In this document: in pieces, positions 48,450 through 62,537 of the stretch
Layout: every line of letters starts with the position of its first letter
How positions within the stretch are numbered: the first letter of the stretch is position 1
From: Hemileia vastatrix
Lineage: Eukaryota > Basidiomycota > Pucciniomycetes > Pucciniales > Zaghouaniaceae
Length of the DNA: 64,000 nucleotides
Direction: 5' to 3'
Assembly: GCA_030280995.1 (NCBI GenBank)
Contig: JASXTE010000013.1
Coordinates: 16,596,001 to 16,660,000 of the forward strand
Translations under genes and position numbers: made by a program
Notes under the pieces: generated by a model
The model's database searches: none
Seen by the model: the letters and a program-made list of their open reading frames with translations, nothing else
Told to the model about the DNA's origin: nothing

Positions 48450-51400
48450 GTAATTTGGTTGATAGTCACTTGGGTATGTTTTCTAATAAATCTTCTTCTG
48501 CAGGTAATATTATTGAACATGGTGAAAGAACAGTTAAACCTGTTAAAAGACAGCTTCCTGTAACTAGTAGCCCTATTGATGTAATTAGCAAATTGTCATT
48601 TGATGAACCTTTACATTTAACTTCTACATCTTTAATTAATCCTTCTCTTGCAATTAAAAATGATTCTGTTCCCCCTGAAATCTATAACTTAATTGAAAAA
48701 ACTTCTGAGGAAATATTGAAAGATACCCTTGATTTTAATATTGTGAAAGACAAACATGTGAGAGATGTGTTAATCCATGAAAATGATAGATTAAATAATT
48801 TACACTTGCAATGTAAAGTGAGTTCTTCTGTACAAGATACAGCTTATTTAAAAATCAAAGAAACCTTGAATATTGTTCTTAGTCAACAAAAACAAATAAG
48901 AAGTGACCATAGAGCTATCTCAGATAGAAATATCAGTCTGCATAAGACATTGAGTGAATTGAAACCCCTTATTGAGGAAAATTATTCATTCAAAAATGAA
49001 ATAAAATCTCTACAAAATGAGTTGAAGAAACTAAAAAATGACTTCCATGCACTAAGTACCAAACACTCAGTTTCTGAGGACAGAAATGTTCTATCTCTTG
49101 CAAAAGTGAATGACCAGATGTCTGAAATTCCAAGAATAAGAAACTATGTGTCTGACCTACAGGAAAAGTTCTCAACCTTAACCATCAATAATGAATTAAA
49201 TGAGATTTCTGCAAGTAATCTGCATAAAAATAAAGGGAAAAAACCTGAACAAAGTTCATCCTTTCTTCCTCATATTTCAACCATTAAACAAACTGACAAT
49301 GAGTCTGTAAAATCTTTTGCTACTAGCAAAAAATCTTGTGATGGTCATGCACCAGCTGTTTCTGTAAATAATGAAATTTCTGAACACCTGGCTAAACTTC
49401 AGGAATTATTACTAATGAATAATTCAAACCAAAAAATGGACCATCCCAGTAGTCAGAAAAATTGGCCTAAGTTAGACCAATATCCTACCTTTGATGGTGA
49501 TTCTTCCTCTGATTGGCAACACTTTATCCAAAGAATTGATAATTTAAAGAGATCTTATAAACTACCTGATGAGGAAATTGTTTCTAAGCTAATTTCTTTA
49601 TTTTCCAATGTAGCCTTGATGTGGTATGAATCTGTCCTCTTAGATAACAATCATTATACATGGAATGATTGGAAATCCTTGATTGAGAATCAGTTTGGTG
49701 GTTCAAAATTCAGGTTAGCTCAGCAAAGACTGTATGAGAATACTAGATATGTATCCTCCTCTGTTGAAAAGCCCATTGTTTTTCTGATGAAAATAACTAA
49801 AATCCTTAGAGCAATTGATCCAAAGATGGATTATGATATTTGGAGAGATAAAATCTTGTATAAATTACCAAATTCTCTTAGGGATTTGATTGTTGCTAGA
49901 ACTGAGCATGTAAGGGAAAATTCTTCTTTCATTAATATCTGTAATGAAGTACTACTCAACCATAGATATGAACCAAAGAATTACCTTAGTAAATCTTATA
50001 ATGATCAGAATAAACCTTCTATAAAGCTCCCAGAAAAATCTGGTAAACCCTCTGCCCCAGTTGCACCTAAAAAATATGCAACAAATACTTGTTATAAATG
50101 TAACAAACCGTGGCAGAAGGGTCATGTTTGTGACAAGAAAATTCATCTTGTTGAACAAAATGAAGACACTGATGAACTTGAACTTGATGTCAATAATTCT
50201 TCCAGTGACTGTGAAAGTAATATCTCCTATGACAATGAATCTGTTAAAGATGTTTTAATGTTGGAACATGATGTCCATTATTTAAATAATATATCTGAAG
50301 ATTGTGTATTGAATTTATCTTCAGTAGAAAATGCTGAGATAATTAAAGATATTACTAACAATTCTATTCCCATATCCCCTTTAAAGGCACCTGTTATCAT
50401 TAATGGTAAAAATGTTGATGTAGTTCTTGATTCTGGTGCTGGAGGAAGTGTAGTATCTGAAAAAGCTTTGGCTTCAGTGGATAAGGAATACTTAAGTAAA
50501 TTATTGCCTATAAATTCTGAAAAATGGAGAGGGTATGGTTCTACCTTATTTCCTATTGGCAAATACAAAACCTCTGTATTCTTCAAATATAATGGTGGTT
50601 TTGTCAGAGCTATTTGTGAGTTTGTTGTCATGAAAAATGATAATTTGAGCAATTGGTTTATTATGGGAAATGATATTTTAACCATGTTTGGTGTGAAACT
50701 GGACCCAGCAAATAATTGCTTTACCTTAGGAATGAATGGGAAAAGAAAATTCAAAATTTCTTCTCCTAAACCTTCTGGGCATTTGTTGAAATCTTGTAAC
50801 TCACTGACCCAATGTAAAGGTAGAACAACAACTGAAATGGATGATTTATTACATGAAATAAATACCGCTTCTTTTGGTGATCATTTGACTAATGAACAAA
50901 AGGATTCTATTGTTGCCTCTATTACCTCTTTCCCTATGGCTTTTGCTCATGGTTCTCATGTCTTGGGAATTGTTCAGGAAGAGATGAAAATTACCTTATC
51001 CTGTAATTTGAGTGATATTCCTCCTTCCCTTAAGAAAAAACCATATCCTGCTTCTCCATCAAAAAGAAAAGATATTGAAGATAATATTGAAACATTATTG
51101 AAAATGAATATCATTGAAAAAGTGGATGTCACCCCCAAATATTGTGTCATCTCCCCAGTCTTAATTTCTTATGAAAAAGATAAAGCTAGATTATGTGGAG
51201 ATTACAGAGCTTTAAATACTTATACTGTTGATGATATTTATCCTTTACCCAGAATTAATTCAATACATGCTACCTTGCAAGGTGCAAAATTTATTAGTTG
51301 TCTGGATGGTAATAAAGGGTATCATCAAGTTCCAGTTGAGAAAAATTCTCAAAATTTTTTGCTTATTGCTACTCATATGGGAATATATAAGTATGTTAGG

Positions 51401-53932
51401 ATGCCATTTGGCCCTAAAAATGCTCCTTCAGTTTTCCAAAAAGTCATGGATAACACTTTCCATCAAGAAATTATTGAAGGTTGGCTCATGGTTTATATTG
51501 ATGATATTATTATTTTTTCTAAAACTTTTGATGAACATATGATTCACTTAAATAGAGTTTTCCAAAAAATGGATGAAATCAATATGACCTTATCTTTAAA
51601 AAAGTGTAAATTTGGTTTTCAATCTTTGAAAGTCCTTGGCCATGTTGTGTCAGGCTTACAAATTTGTGTAGACCATAATAAAGTTGCTGCCATTCAAAAT
51701 GTGAAAGCACCAACTTCTGTAAGAGAGATCCAAAGTTTTTTAGGTATGTGTGGTTATTATAGACAATATATTAAAAATTATCAGGTCATAGCCTTGCCTC
51801 TTACAAAACTAACCAGAAAAGATGTTGCTTTTCTCTGGAATGATGACTGTCAGAAAGCTTTTAATACATTGAAAAATTGCTTAATGTCAGCCCCTATATT
51901 GGCTCTCCCAGATTTTAACAAGCCATTTGTACTTTATACAGATGCAAGCTTTATTGTTCTGGGTGCTGCCCTTCACCAAAAGTAAATTATTAATGATAAA
52001 TCCTCAGAGGTTGTAATTTGTTATATTTCAAGAACCTTAAGAAATAGTGAATTGAAATATGGTGCCACTCAATTGGAGTGCTTAGCAGTTGTTTGGGCTC
52101 TTGAGAAACTTCATTACTACTTGGATGACCAAAAATTTGAGTTGGTAACTGACTGTAGTGCTGTGAAATCTCTCTTAAACCTCAAAACACCTAACAGACA
52201 TATGTTCAGGTGGCAACTTGCTGTTCAGGAATACAGAGGAAGGATGACTATTATCCCATAGCTGGAAATGTTCACTCTAATGTTGATATGCTCTCCAGAT
52301 TGCCTCTGCCAAATAATGACTCCAATCCTGCTTATGTACCTGAGGATGACACTGTTCATATACATGGTATATTTATAGTTGATATGGAGGAAGAGTTATT
52401 ACAGTTAATACTGGATTCATATGATAAAGATTCTGACTTAAATAAATTAGTTACTATTTTGAATGATCCTAAGAATGCTTCAATTCAAGCATTAATAAAA
52501 ACTCTTCCTGCAAAATACCAAAATGCTTTAAATAAAGAAAGTTTTCTATTGAAGATGGTTATATTTATTATAGAAGGAAGCTTACCAATGTAATTGTTAT
52601 TCCTCCTTCAATGAAAGAAACTATCCTCAAACTTTTCATGATGACATATTAGCTGGTCATTTTGATCTTGAAAAAACATTGATTAGAATCAAAAACACTG
52701 CATGGTGGGCTAATATGTCTGAAGACACAAAATTATATGTTGAATCTTGTGATTCCTGCCAAAAATCTAAAAGATTAACAGGTAAGAGAGCAGGGTTATT
52801 ACAACATATTGAAGCACCTAGTGCTCCCTGGCAAATCATTAATATGGATTTTGTCACTGGTCTTCCTGTTGCAGGTAAAGACAGCTTTAACTCTTGTTGG
52901 GTAATAGTTGATAGATTCACAAAAATGTGCAAATTTATTCCAACCCACAAAGATGTATCCACCAAAGAATTAGCTTTCTTATGGTGGTCTTACATGTTTA
53001 ATATTATTGGTTTTCCAAAAGCCATTATCTCTGATAGGGATCCAAAATTCACTTCTGAGTTTTGGACCTCTTTGATGGATATTTGTGGCTGTGAGTTAAA
53101 ATTGTCTACAGCTCACCATCCTCAGACTGATGGTCTAGCTGAAAGAATGATTCAAACTCTGGAAGATATGATTAGAAGGTATTGTGCCTTTGGTTTAGAA
53201 TATAAAGATAATGACAGATTTACTCATGATTGGGTCACTCTTTTGCCTGGTCTTGAATTTGCATATAATAGCACTGTTCATTCTGTCACTGAGAAAAAGC
53301 CTTTTGAGCTTTGGTTAGGATATGTCCCAAACACTCCTGCTCAAATTCTCAATAATAAATTACCTAAGTTGGAACTACACCCTGGTGTAAAATCTTTTAT
53401 GCAAATGCAACAGCTATGCAGGAAACATGCTCAGAGTTGTATTGATAAAGCATTTGAATATGAAAAGAAAAGATGGGATAAATCCCATAAAGAATACACA
53501 TTTAACAAGGGTGATGAAGTGTTGATCTCTACTGTCCATTTCAATTTACAAGGTAACCACAAATTAAAAGATCCTTTTGTAGGACCATTTGTTGTTAAAA
53601 GAATGGTTGGTGATAATGCAGTAGAAGTTGTATTGTATTCTCCATATGATAGGAAACATCCTGTCTTTCCCATTTCTTTGCTTAAACCTTATACTTCCAA
53701 CAGTGACTTATTTCCAAAAAGAAGAGGAAGACCTAAGAAAAACCCTCAGGAAGTCACAGAAACAGCAGAAATTGATAAAATTCTCAATGATAGAATTATC
53801 ACTTCTGAAAGAGGTACTGAATATTTATTGAGATATAAGAACAAATCATCTGAACATGATGCATGGATACCTGGCAAAGAAATTTCAAATCTGCCTGCTC
53901 TGTTGAAAAAATACAAAAAGAAAAAATCTTAG
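48443..53932 (+). pseudogene. Gag-Pol of element III, full length, inactivated in RNase H-integrase
   Basis: ATG at 48443, stop at 53930-53932. Intact through coiled coil, capsid, zinc knuckle, protease (DSG) and RT (YIDD). Then a Gln codon is TAA at 51983-51985 just after the first RNase H motif, followed by three small indels within about 400 bp (near 52254-52260, 52538-52542 and 52634-52638). Integrase core, AT-hook-like motif and chromodomain are intact again from about 52680. In spite of almost identical LTRs, all four lesions fall in a 0.66-kb stretch. Two of the indels are single-base losses in short runs, so some may be assembly errors. Confidence 0.92.
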
Positions 53933-53953
53933 CATTTTTTTTATTGTTTTTTT

Positions 53954-53965
53954 AGAGTGAGGGAG
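53954..53965 (+). other. Polypurine tract of element III
   Basis: AGAGTGAGGGAG directly before LTR5. Confidence 0.8.
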
Positions 53966-55102
53966 TGTCAGCCAGGCTATTCCAGGAGTCCAGTAAATGA
54001 TATATAAATTATAAAACCTTAAAGAGTGGGTAAAACTTGTATTTAATGAATATAACTTAATATTTTATTACATAATGAAATTATATAAGAATTTTATTAT
54101 ATACAAATGTTACATTAAATTTATTGGTTATATATATTTTTATATACAATTAAATTGAGCATAATATAATATATTCTACAAATAATGGCGCATTTTTATA
54201 TATTTAATAATTATAAATTTATATTTAATTAATTAAAAAACATATATTATAATTACAAGTGTAAATTTGATTTATAATATATTTAAATTAATTACTTAAA
54301 TTTATATATTAACTAATACCTCTCATATGACACTAAACAATTATTAAGGACGCTTCTTTTTGACCCTTAATTGTGTTAGAAAAAACAAATAAATTAATTT
54401 GAACTAAATTGAGATTAATTGCTTGTTTTGTTGCGTCAAATTATTTTTTGTTTCACTTAAAATGTCCTCTAATCAGGATGTACCATCTGTTGGGAATTAT
54501 ATTTCTCATAGTTCCTATGTTTCCACTCTTGTTTAGTTATTTACTATTGTCACTTACTGATTTGGGGATTAATGGCGGGGAAATTGGATTCTTAATTGGG
54601 CTTTTAATTATTTGTTTCATGTTTTTCTCTATATTGTTATGTTTCATTTACTCTTTTGATATATTTGTTTTATTCCATTCTAATCATTGTATTTACAAAG
54701 AGAGTAGCGCTTCAGAGGACCCATTGCCTATAAAAGGGCCTTGGATAATCCCCTGTAGCCTCATCACTTATTATACACTCAACAAATTAAAAACTATTTT
54801 ACTACGTTTATATTTTTTTTATTAGTAATACAATTCTAATTAAAAGTCTATATAACAAATTAAAGGTTGCCTTAAGTCTGATAGTAACTATATTGTTTGC
54901 CGCGCAGAACTCTTACTTAAATAATAATAATATTTATAAAACCAATTTGTTGTCTCTTCTCAGCTCACTCATCGTTGCCTTCTCTCAATAAATTAAATAA
55001 TTTTATTAAATTTTATTTCTTTTATTACCCATACTCCTTTCCTCCTTCTCCTCCTCTCATTTCTTCCCTCTTTTCTTATCTCTTCTAGACGACTGACCGA
55101 CA
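53966..55102 (+). repeat. LTR5, 3' LTR of element III
   Basis: 1137 bp, practically identical to LTR4 including the diverged R-U5 part. TATAAAAG at 54729-54736. Followed by the duplicated AAATG. Confidence 0.94.
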
Positions 55103-58100
55103 AAATGCCAATTTAAAAATAAAATAAAAATAAATAAAAAAGCAAATTAAAAAAAATACTAAAAGCCAATTTAATAAAAAAAATAAGAAAGCCAATTAAA
55201 AAAAAAAATTTAAAAAAAAAAAAAAAACAATTCAAAAAAAATAAAATGCTAATTTAAAAATAAAATTAAATTAAAAAAAAACCAAATAAATAAAAAAAAA
55301 GCCAATTTAAAAAAAAAAAAAAAAAAAAGAAATAGAAAAAAAAACAAAAAGCCAATTAAAAAAACAAAAAATCCAATTTAAAAAAAAACAAAAAAAACAA
55401 AAAAATTTAAAAAAAAACAAAAACAAAAAGCCAATTAAAAAAATTATAAAAATGCCAATTAAAAGAAAAACTAAAAATGCCAATTAAAAAAAAAAAACTA
55501 AAAGCCAATTAAAAAATTTAAAAAAAAGTCAATTTAAATAAAATAAGAAAAACAAGAAAGCCAATTAAAATATTTAGCCAATAAAAGAAAAAAAAAAGAA
55601 GCTAATACAAAATAAAAAAAATAAAAAAACAGAATTTAAAAAAAAAAGAAAAAAAAGCCAATTCAAAATATAAAAAAAAAGCTATTTAAAAAAAAATAAA
55701 ATGCCAATTTAATAATAAAAAAATAAAAATAAATAAAAAAGCAAATTAAAAAAAAAAACTAAAAGTCAATTTAATAAAAAAATAAGAAAGCCAATTAAAA
55801 AAAATCAAAATTTAAAAAAAACAAAAAAGCCAATTAAAAAAATATAAAATAAAAAAGCCAATCCAAAAAAAAAAAAAAACAATTTCAAAAAAAATAAAAT
55901 GTCAATTTAAAAATAAAATAAAATTTAAAAAAAAAGCCAAATAAATTTAAAAAAACAAAACAAAACAAATAAATTAAAAAAAACAAAAACAAAACAAATA
56001 AATTAAAAAAAAAACAAAAACAAAAAGCTAATGTAAAAAAAACAATAAAAAAAAACAATTTAAAAATATAATTCCAATTATAAAAAAAAGCCAATTAAAA
56101 AAAATAAGTTAAATAAAAAAAAAACAAAAAAAAATTAAAAAAAAAATGCCAATTAAAAAAAAAATGCCAGTTAAAAAAAATAAATAAATAAATAAATAAA
56201 TAAAAAATAAAAAAAAAAAGCCAATTAAAAAAACAAAAAATCCAATTAAAAAAAAAAAAAAGCCAATAAAAAAAAAAAAAAAAATTCCAATTAAAAAAAA
56301 AAAAAAAACAATTAAAAAAAAATAAAATTTAAAAAAAAACCAAATAAATTAAAAAAAAACAAAAAGCTAATTTTAAAAAAAAACAAAAAAAACAAAATAA
56401 TTTAAAAAAAAAAACAAAAAGCAAAAAACAAAAAGCCAATTAAAAAAAATTAAAAAAATGCCAATTAAAAAAAAAAATGCCAATTAAAAAATAAAATAAA
56501 AAATAAAAAAAAATAAAAATAAAAATAAAAAAAAGCCAATTAAAAAATAAAAAAAACAATTAAAAAAAAAACAATTAAAAAAAACAAAATAAAAAAAAAG
56601 CCAATTAAAAAAATAAAAAAAAGTCAATTTAAATAAAATAAAATAAAAACAAGAAAGCCAATTAAAAAAAAAAAAAAGCCAATAAAAAATTAAAAAATAA
56701 AAAAATAAAAAAAGCCAATTCAAAAAAAAATAAAAAAAACAATTTTTAAAAAAATAAAATGCCAATTTAAAAATGAAATAAAATTAAAAAAAAAACCAAA
56801 TAAATTAAAAAAAAAAAAGCCAATTTTTTAAAAAAAAAACCAAAAAAAAAAAAAAAAAAAAAAAAAACAATTAAAAAATATTTAAAAAAACAAAAAGAAA
56901 CACAAAAACAAAAAAAATGCCAATTAAAAAAAAGAAAAAAAAAAAAAAGAGCCAATAAAAAATAAAAAAAATAAAAAAAGCCATTTCAAAATAAAAAAAA
57001 ACAATTAAAAAAAAAAAAAAAGCCAATTCAAAATAAAATAAAAAAACTATTTAAAAAAAATTGAATGCCAATTTAAAAATAAAATAAAAAGGAATAAAAA
57101 TGCAAATTTAAAAAAAAACTAAAAGCCAATTTAATAAAAAAAATAAAAAAGCCAATTAAAAAAAAATAAGCCAATTAAAAAAATAAAAATAAAAAAAGCC
57201 AATTCAAAAATAAATATGAAATGGGTCCTTGCCAATACTGCATTGACAATAATTTAATCTGCACCATGACACCACCTGTCCATCCATACAGAATGTCCTG
57301 TGATGTCTGCCAATCTAGAAAGAAGACCTGCCACAGACCTTAAAAATAAAATTAAATTAAAAAAAAAACTAAATAAATTTAAAAAAAAAAGCCAATTTAA
57401 AAAAAAAAAAAAACAAAAAAAAGAAAAAGAAAAAAAAAATGCCAATTAAAAAAAGAAAAAATGCCAATTAAAAAAGAAAAAAAATGCCATTTATAAAAAA
57501 AGCCAATTAAAAAAAACAATTAAAAAAAATGCCAATTAAAAAAAAAATGCCAATTTAAAAAAAAAAAAAAAAAAAAAAAAATGCCATCAAAAAAAAAAAA
57601 AAAAAAATTGCCAATTTAAAAAAAAAAAAAAAAAAAAAAACAATTTAAAAAAAAAATTAAAAAATTAAAAAATTAAAATAAAAAAAATGCCAATTAAAAA
57701 AAAAAAAAAATAATTGCCAATTATAAAAAAATAAAAAATAAAAAATAAAAAAAAATTGCCAATTCAAAAAATAAAATAAAAATGCCAATTTAAAAAAATA
57801 AAAAAACAATTTTAAAAAAAAATGTCAATTTAAAAATAAAAAAAAATTTAAAAAAAATACAAATAAATTTAAAAAACAAAAAAAACAAAAAGCCAATTTA
57901 AAAAAGACAAAAAAACAAAAAAATTAAAAAAAAACAAAAAAAAAAAGCCAATTTAAAAAAAATTAAAAAAATGCCAATTAAAAAAAATAAAAATAAAATG
58001 CCAATTAAAAAAGAAAAAAAAAGCCAATTAAAAAAGAAAAAAAGCCAATTAAAAAAAAAGCCAATTAAAAAAAAAAAAACAATTAAAAAAATAAAAATAA

Positions 58101-61100
58101 AAATAAAAATAAAATAAAAAAATAAAAAATTCCAATTTAAAAAAAAAAAATGCCAATTATAAAAAAAGCCAATTAAAAAAAAATTAAAATTAAAAAAAAT
58201 AAAAAAAAGCCAATTTTTAAAAAAAAAACACAAGAAAGCCAATTAAAAAAATGCCAATTCAAAAAAAAAATGCTTATTTAAAAAAAACAAAAATTAAAAA
58301 AAAACCAAGTAAAGTAAATAAAAAAAAAAAAATTAAAAAATAATAAATATAAATAAAAATGCCAATTAAAAAAAATAAAAAATAAATAAAAAATAAAAAT
58401 AAAAATAAAAAAAATCCAATTAAAAAAAAAATCCAATTAGAAAAAAAAAAAAAAGACAATTAAAAAAAAAGCCAATTAAAAAAAAAGCCAATTAAAAAAA
58501 AAAAAAAAAAAAACCAATAAAAAAAAATCAAAAAACAATTTGAAAAAAAAAAAACAAAAAAAGTCAATTCAAAATAAAAAAAACAATTAAAAAAAAAATA
58601 ACAAAAAAACAAAAAATCCAATTAAAAAAAAACAATTAAGAAAAAAAATAACAAAAAAACAAAAAATCCAATTTAAAAAAAATAAAAAAAGCAAATTCAA
58701 AAAAAAATAAAAAAAACAATTTTAAAAAAAATTTAAATGCCAATTTAAAAATAAAATAAATTTAAAAAAAACCCCCAAATTAATTTAAAAAAAAAAACCA
58801 ATTTAAAAAAAACAAAAAAAACAAAAAGCCAATTAAAAAAGACCAAAAATCCAATTAAAAAAATAAAATAAAATGCCAATTAAAAAAAAATCCAAAAGCC
58901 AATTAAAAAAATAAAAATAAAAATAAATAAAAAAGCAAATTAAAAAAAACTAAAAGCCAATTTAATAAAAAAAATAAAAAATCCAATTAAAAAAATAAAT
59001 AAATAAACAATTAAAAAAGAAAAAATGCCAATTAAAAAAGAAAAAAAAAAAAAGCCAATTCAAAATAAAAAAAAACAATCAAAAAAAAAAATTATTAAAA
59101 AAAAAACAAAAGAAAAAAAAGCCAATTAAAAAAATAAAAAAAAAATTAATTTAAATAAAAAAAAAACAAGAAAGCCAATTAAAAAAAAATAAAAAAAAAA
59201 AAGCCAATACAAAATAAAAAAAATAAAAAACATTTAAAAAAAAAAGAAAAAAAAAAGCCAATTCAAAATAAACAAAAAAAAAACTATTCAAAAAAATTTA
59301 AATGCCAATTCAAAAATAAAATAAAAATAAATAAAAAAGCAAATTAAAAAAAAAACTAAAAGTCAATTTAATAAAAAAAATAAAAAAGCCAATTAAAAAA
59401 ATAAAAAAGCCAATTCAAAAAAATAAAAAAAACAATTTTAAAAAAAATAAAATGTCAATTTAAAAATAAAATAAAATTTAAAAAAAAACCAAATAAATTA
59501 AAAAAAAATGCCAATTTTAAAAAAAAAAAAAAATCAAAAAAAAAAAAAAAAAAAAAAACAATTAAAAAATATTTAAAAAAAACAAAAATAAACACAAAAA
59601 CAAAAAAAATGCCAATTAAAAAAAAAAAAAAAAAAAAAAAGAGCCAATACAAAATAAAAAAAAAACAATTTAAAAAAAAAAAAAAAAATAAGCCAATTCA
59701 AAATAAAAAAAAACAATTAAAAAAAAAAAAAAAAGCCAAATCAAAATAAAATAAAAAAACTATTTAAAAAAAATAAATGCCAATTTAAAAATAAAATAAA
59801 AATAAATAAAAAAGCAAATTAAAAAAAATACTAAAAGCCAATTTAATAAAAAAATTAAGAAAGCCAATTAAAAAAAAAATTTAAAAAAAAAAAAGCCAAT
59901 TAAAAAAAAAAAAAAAAACAATTTAAAAAAAAATAAAATGCCAATTTAAAAATAAAATAAAATTAAAAAAAAACCAAATAAATAAAAAAAAAGAAAAAGC
60001 CAATTTAAAAAAATAAAAAAAACAAAAAAAAGAAAAAGAAAAAAAAAGAAAAATCCAATTAAAAAAACAAAAAATCCAATTTTAAAAAAAAAAAAAAAAA
60101 AAAAAAAACACAAAAACAAAAAACAAAAAGCCAATTAAAAAAAATTAAAAAAATGCCAATTAAAAAAAATAAACTAAAAATGCTAATTAAAAAAAAAAAC
60201 TAAAAGCCAATTAAAAAAATAAAAAAAAGTCAATTTAAATAAAATAAGAAAAACAAGAAAGCCAATTAAAAAATTTAGCCAATAGAAGAAAAAAAAATAA
60301 AAGAAGCCAATACAAAATAAAAAAAATAAAAAAACAGAATTTAAAAAAAAAAAAAAAAAAGCCAATTCAAAATATAAAAAAAAAGCTATTTAAAAAAAAA
60401 TAAAATGCCAATTTAATAATAAAAAAATAAAAATAAATAAAAAAGCAAATTAAAAAAAAACTAAAAGTCAATTTAATAAAAAAAATAAGAAAGCCAATTA
60501 AAAAAAATCAAAAATTAAAAAAAACAAAAAAGCCAATTAAAAAGATAAAAAATAAAAAAGCCAATTCAAAAAAAAAAAAAACAATTTTAAAAAAAATAAA
60601 ATGTCAATTTAAAAATAAAATAAAATTTAAAAAAAAACCCAAATAAATTTAAAAAAAACAAAAAAAACAAAAAGCCAATTTAAAAAAAAAAAAATCAATT
60701 CAAAAAAAAAAATGCCAATAAAAATAAAAAAATTCCAATTATAAGAAAAAAAAGCCAATTAAACAAAAAAATAAAAAAGCCAATTCAAAAAAAAAATAAA
60801 AAACAATTTTAAAAAAATAAAATGTCAATTTAAAAATAAAATAAAATTAAAAAAAAAAAAAAATTTTAAAAAAACAAAAAAAATAAAAAAAATAAAAAAA
60901 AACAAAAAGCCAATTAAAAAAAACAAAAAATCAATTTTAAAAAAAAAACAAAAAAAAACCAATTAAAAAAAAAAAAAGCCAATTAAAAAAAAACAAATAA
61001 AAAAAAGCGAATTAAAAAAATAAAAATAAGCCAATTAAAAAAAAAAAGAAAAGAAAAAGAAGGCTAATTAAAAAAAAAGCCAATACAAAATAAATAAATA

Positions 61101-62501
61101 AAAAAAATAAAAAATAAAAAAGCCAATACATTATAAAAAAAATAAAAAACAATTTAAAAAAAAAAAAAAGCCAATTCAAAATAAAAAAAACAATTTAAAA
61201 AAAATAACAAAAAAACAAAAAAAACAATTAAAAAAAACAATTAAAAAAAACAATTAAAAAAAAAATAACAAAAAAACAAAAAATCCAATTAAAAAAAAAA
61301 GCCAATTTAAAAAAAAAAAAAAAAGCCAATTTAAAAAAAACAAAAAAACAAAAAAAACAAAAAAAAAACAAAAAGCCAATTAAAAAAAACAAAAAATCCA
61401 ATTAAAAAAAAACAAAAACAAAAAAAAGCCAATTAAAAAAAAAAAAAAAAGCCAAATAAAAAAGAAAAAAAAAGGCCAATTAAAAAAAAAAAAACAATTT
61501 TAAAAAAAATAAAATGTCAATTTAAAAATAAAATAAAATTAAAAAAAACAAAATAAATTAAAAAAAAAAAAAACCAATTTAAAAAAAACAAAAAAAACAA
61601 AAAAAAACAAAAAAAAACAAAAAGCCAATTAAAAAAATAAAAAACCAATTTAAAAAAAACAATTTAAAAAAAAACAATTAATAAAAAAAAACTAAAAAAA
61701 AAAGACAATTAAAGAAAAAAAAAAAAAGCCAATACAAAATAAAAAAAAAAAAAACAATTTAAAAAAAAAAAAAAAGCCAATTAAAAAAATAAAAAAAAAG
61801 TCAATTTAAATAAAATAAAAAAAACAAGAAAGCCAATTAAAAATAAATAAATTAAAATAAAAAACCCAATACAAAATAAAAAAAATAAAAATTATTTTTA
61901 AAAAATAAAAATAAATAAATAAAAAAAACCAATTCAAAATAAAAAAAAGCCAATTAAAAAAAAAGTCAATTTAAAAAAAATAAAAAAAAACAAGAAAACC
62001 AATTAAAATAAAAAAATAAAAAAAAGCCAATACAAAATAAAAAAATAAAAGAGAATTTAAAAAAGATAAAAAAAAATAAAAAAAAAGCCAATTCAAAATT
62101 AAAAAAAAAACTATTTAAAAAAAATAAATGCCAATTTAAAAATAAAATAAAAATAAATAAAAAAGCAAATTAAAAAAATACTAAAAGCCAATTTAATAAA
62201 TAAAATAAGAAAGCCAATTAAAAAAAATTAAAAAAAAAAAGCCAATTAAAAAAAAGAAAAAAAAACAATTGAAAAAAAAATAAAATGCCAATTTAAAAAT
62301 GAAATAAAATTAAAAAAAAAACAAATAAATTAAAAAAAAAGCCAATTTAAAAAAAAAAAAAAAAAAAAAAAAGAAAAAGAAAAAAAAAATGCCAATTAAA
62401 AAAAGAAAAAATGCCAATTAAAAAAGAAAAAAAATGCCATTTATAAAAAAAGCCAATTAAAAAAAAACAATTAAAAAAATGCCAATTAAAAAAAAAATGC
62501 C

Positions 62502-62537
<36 letters not shown>

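Larger units (their letters stand above)
45935..55102 (+). mobile_element. Young full-length Ty3/gypsy chromovirus III
   Basis: LTR4 (45935-47071), leader, ORF1, Gag-Pol, PPT (53954-53965), LTR5 (53966-55102), flanked by a perfect AAATG duplication at 45930-45934 and 55103-55107. The two LTRs are both 1137 bp, and I found one difference (45975 region, GATTAT against AATTAT), indicating recent insertion. The satellite copy at 59775-59779 is an unoccupied version of the target site. Confidence 0.95.

Noticed and set aside
36020..51985. RIP as the cause of the nonsense mutations
   Set aside because: The CAA to TAA change in element III fits CpA to TpA, but the TGG to TGA change in copy II is in a CpC context, and the young copies differ by too few changes to show a RIP pattern.
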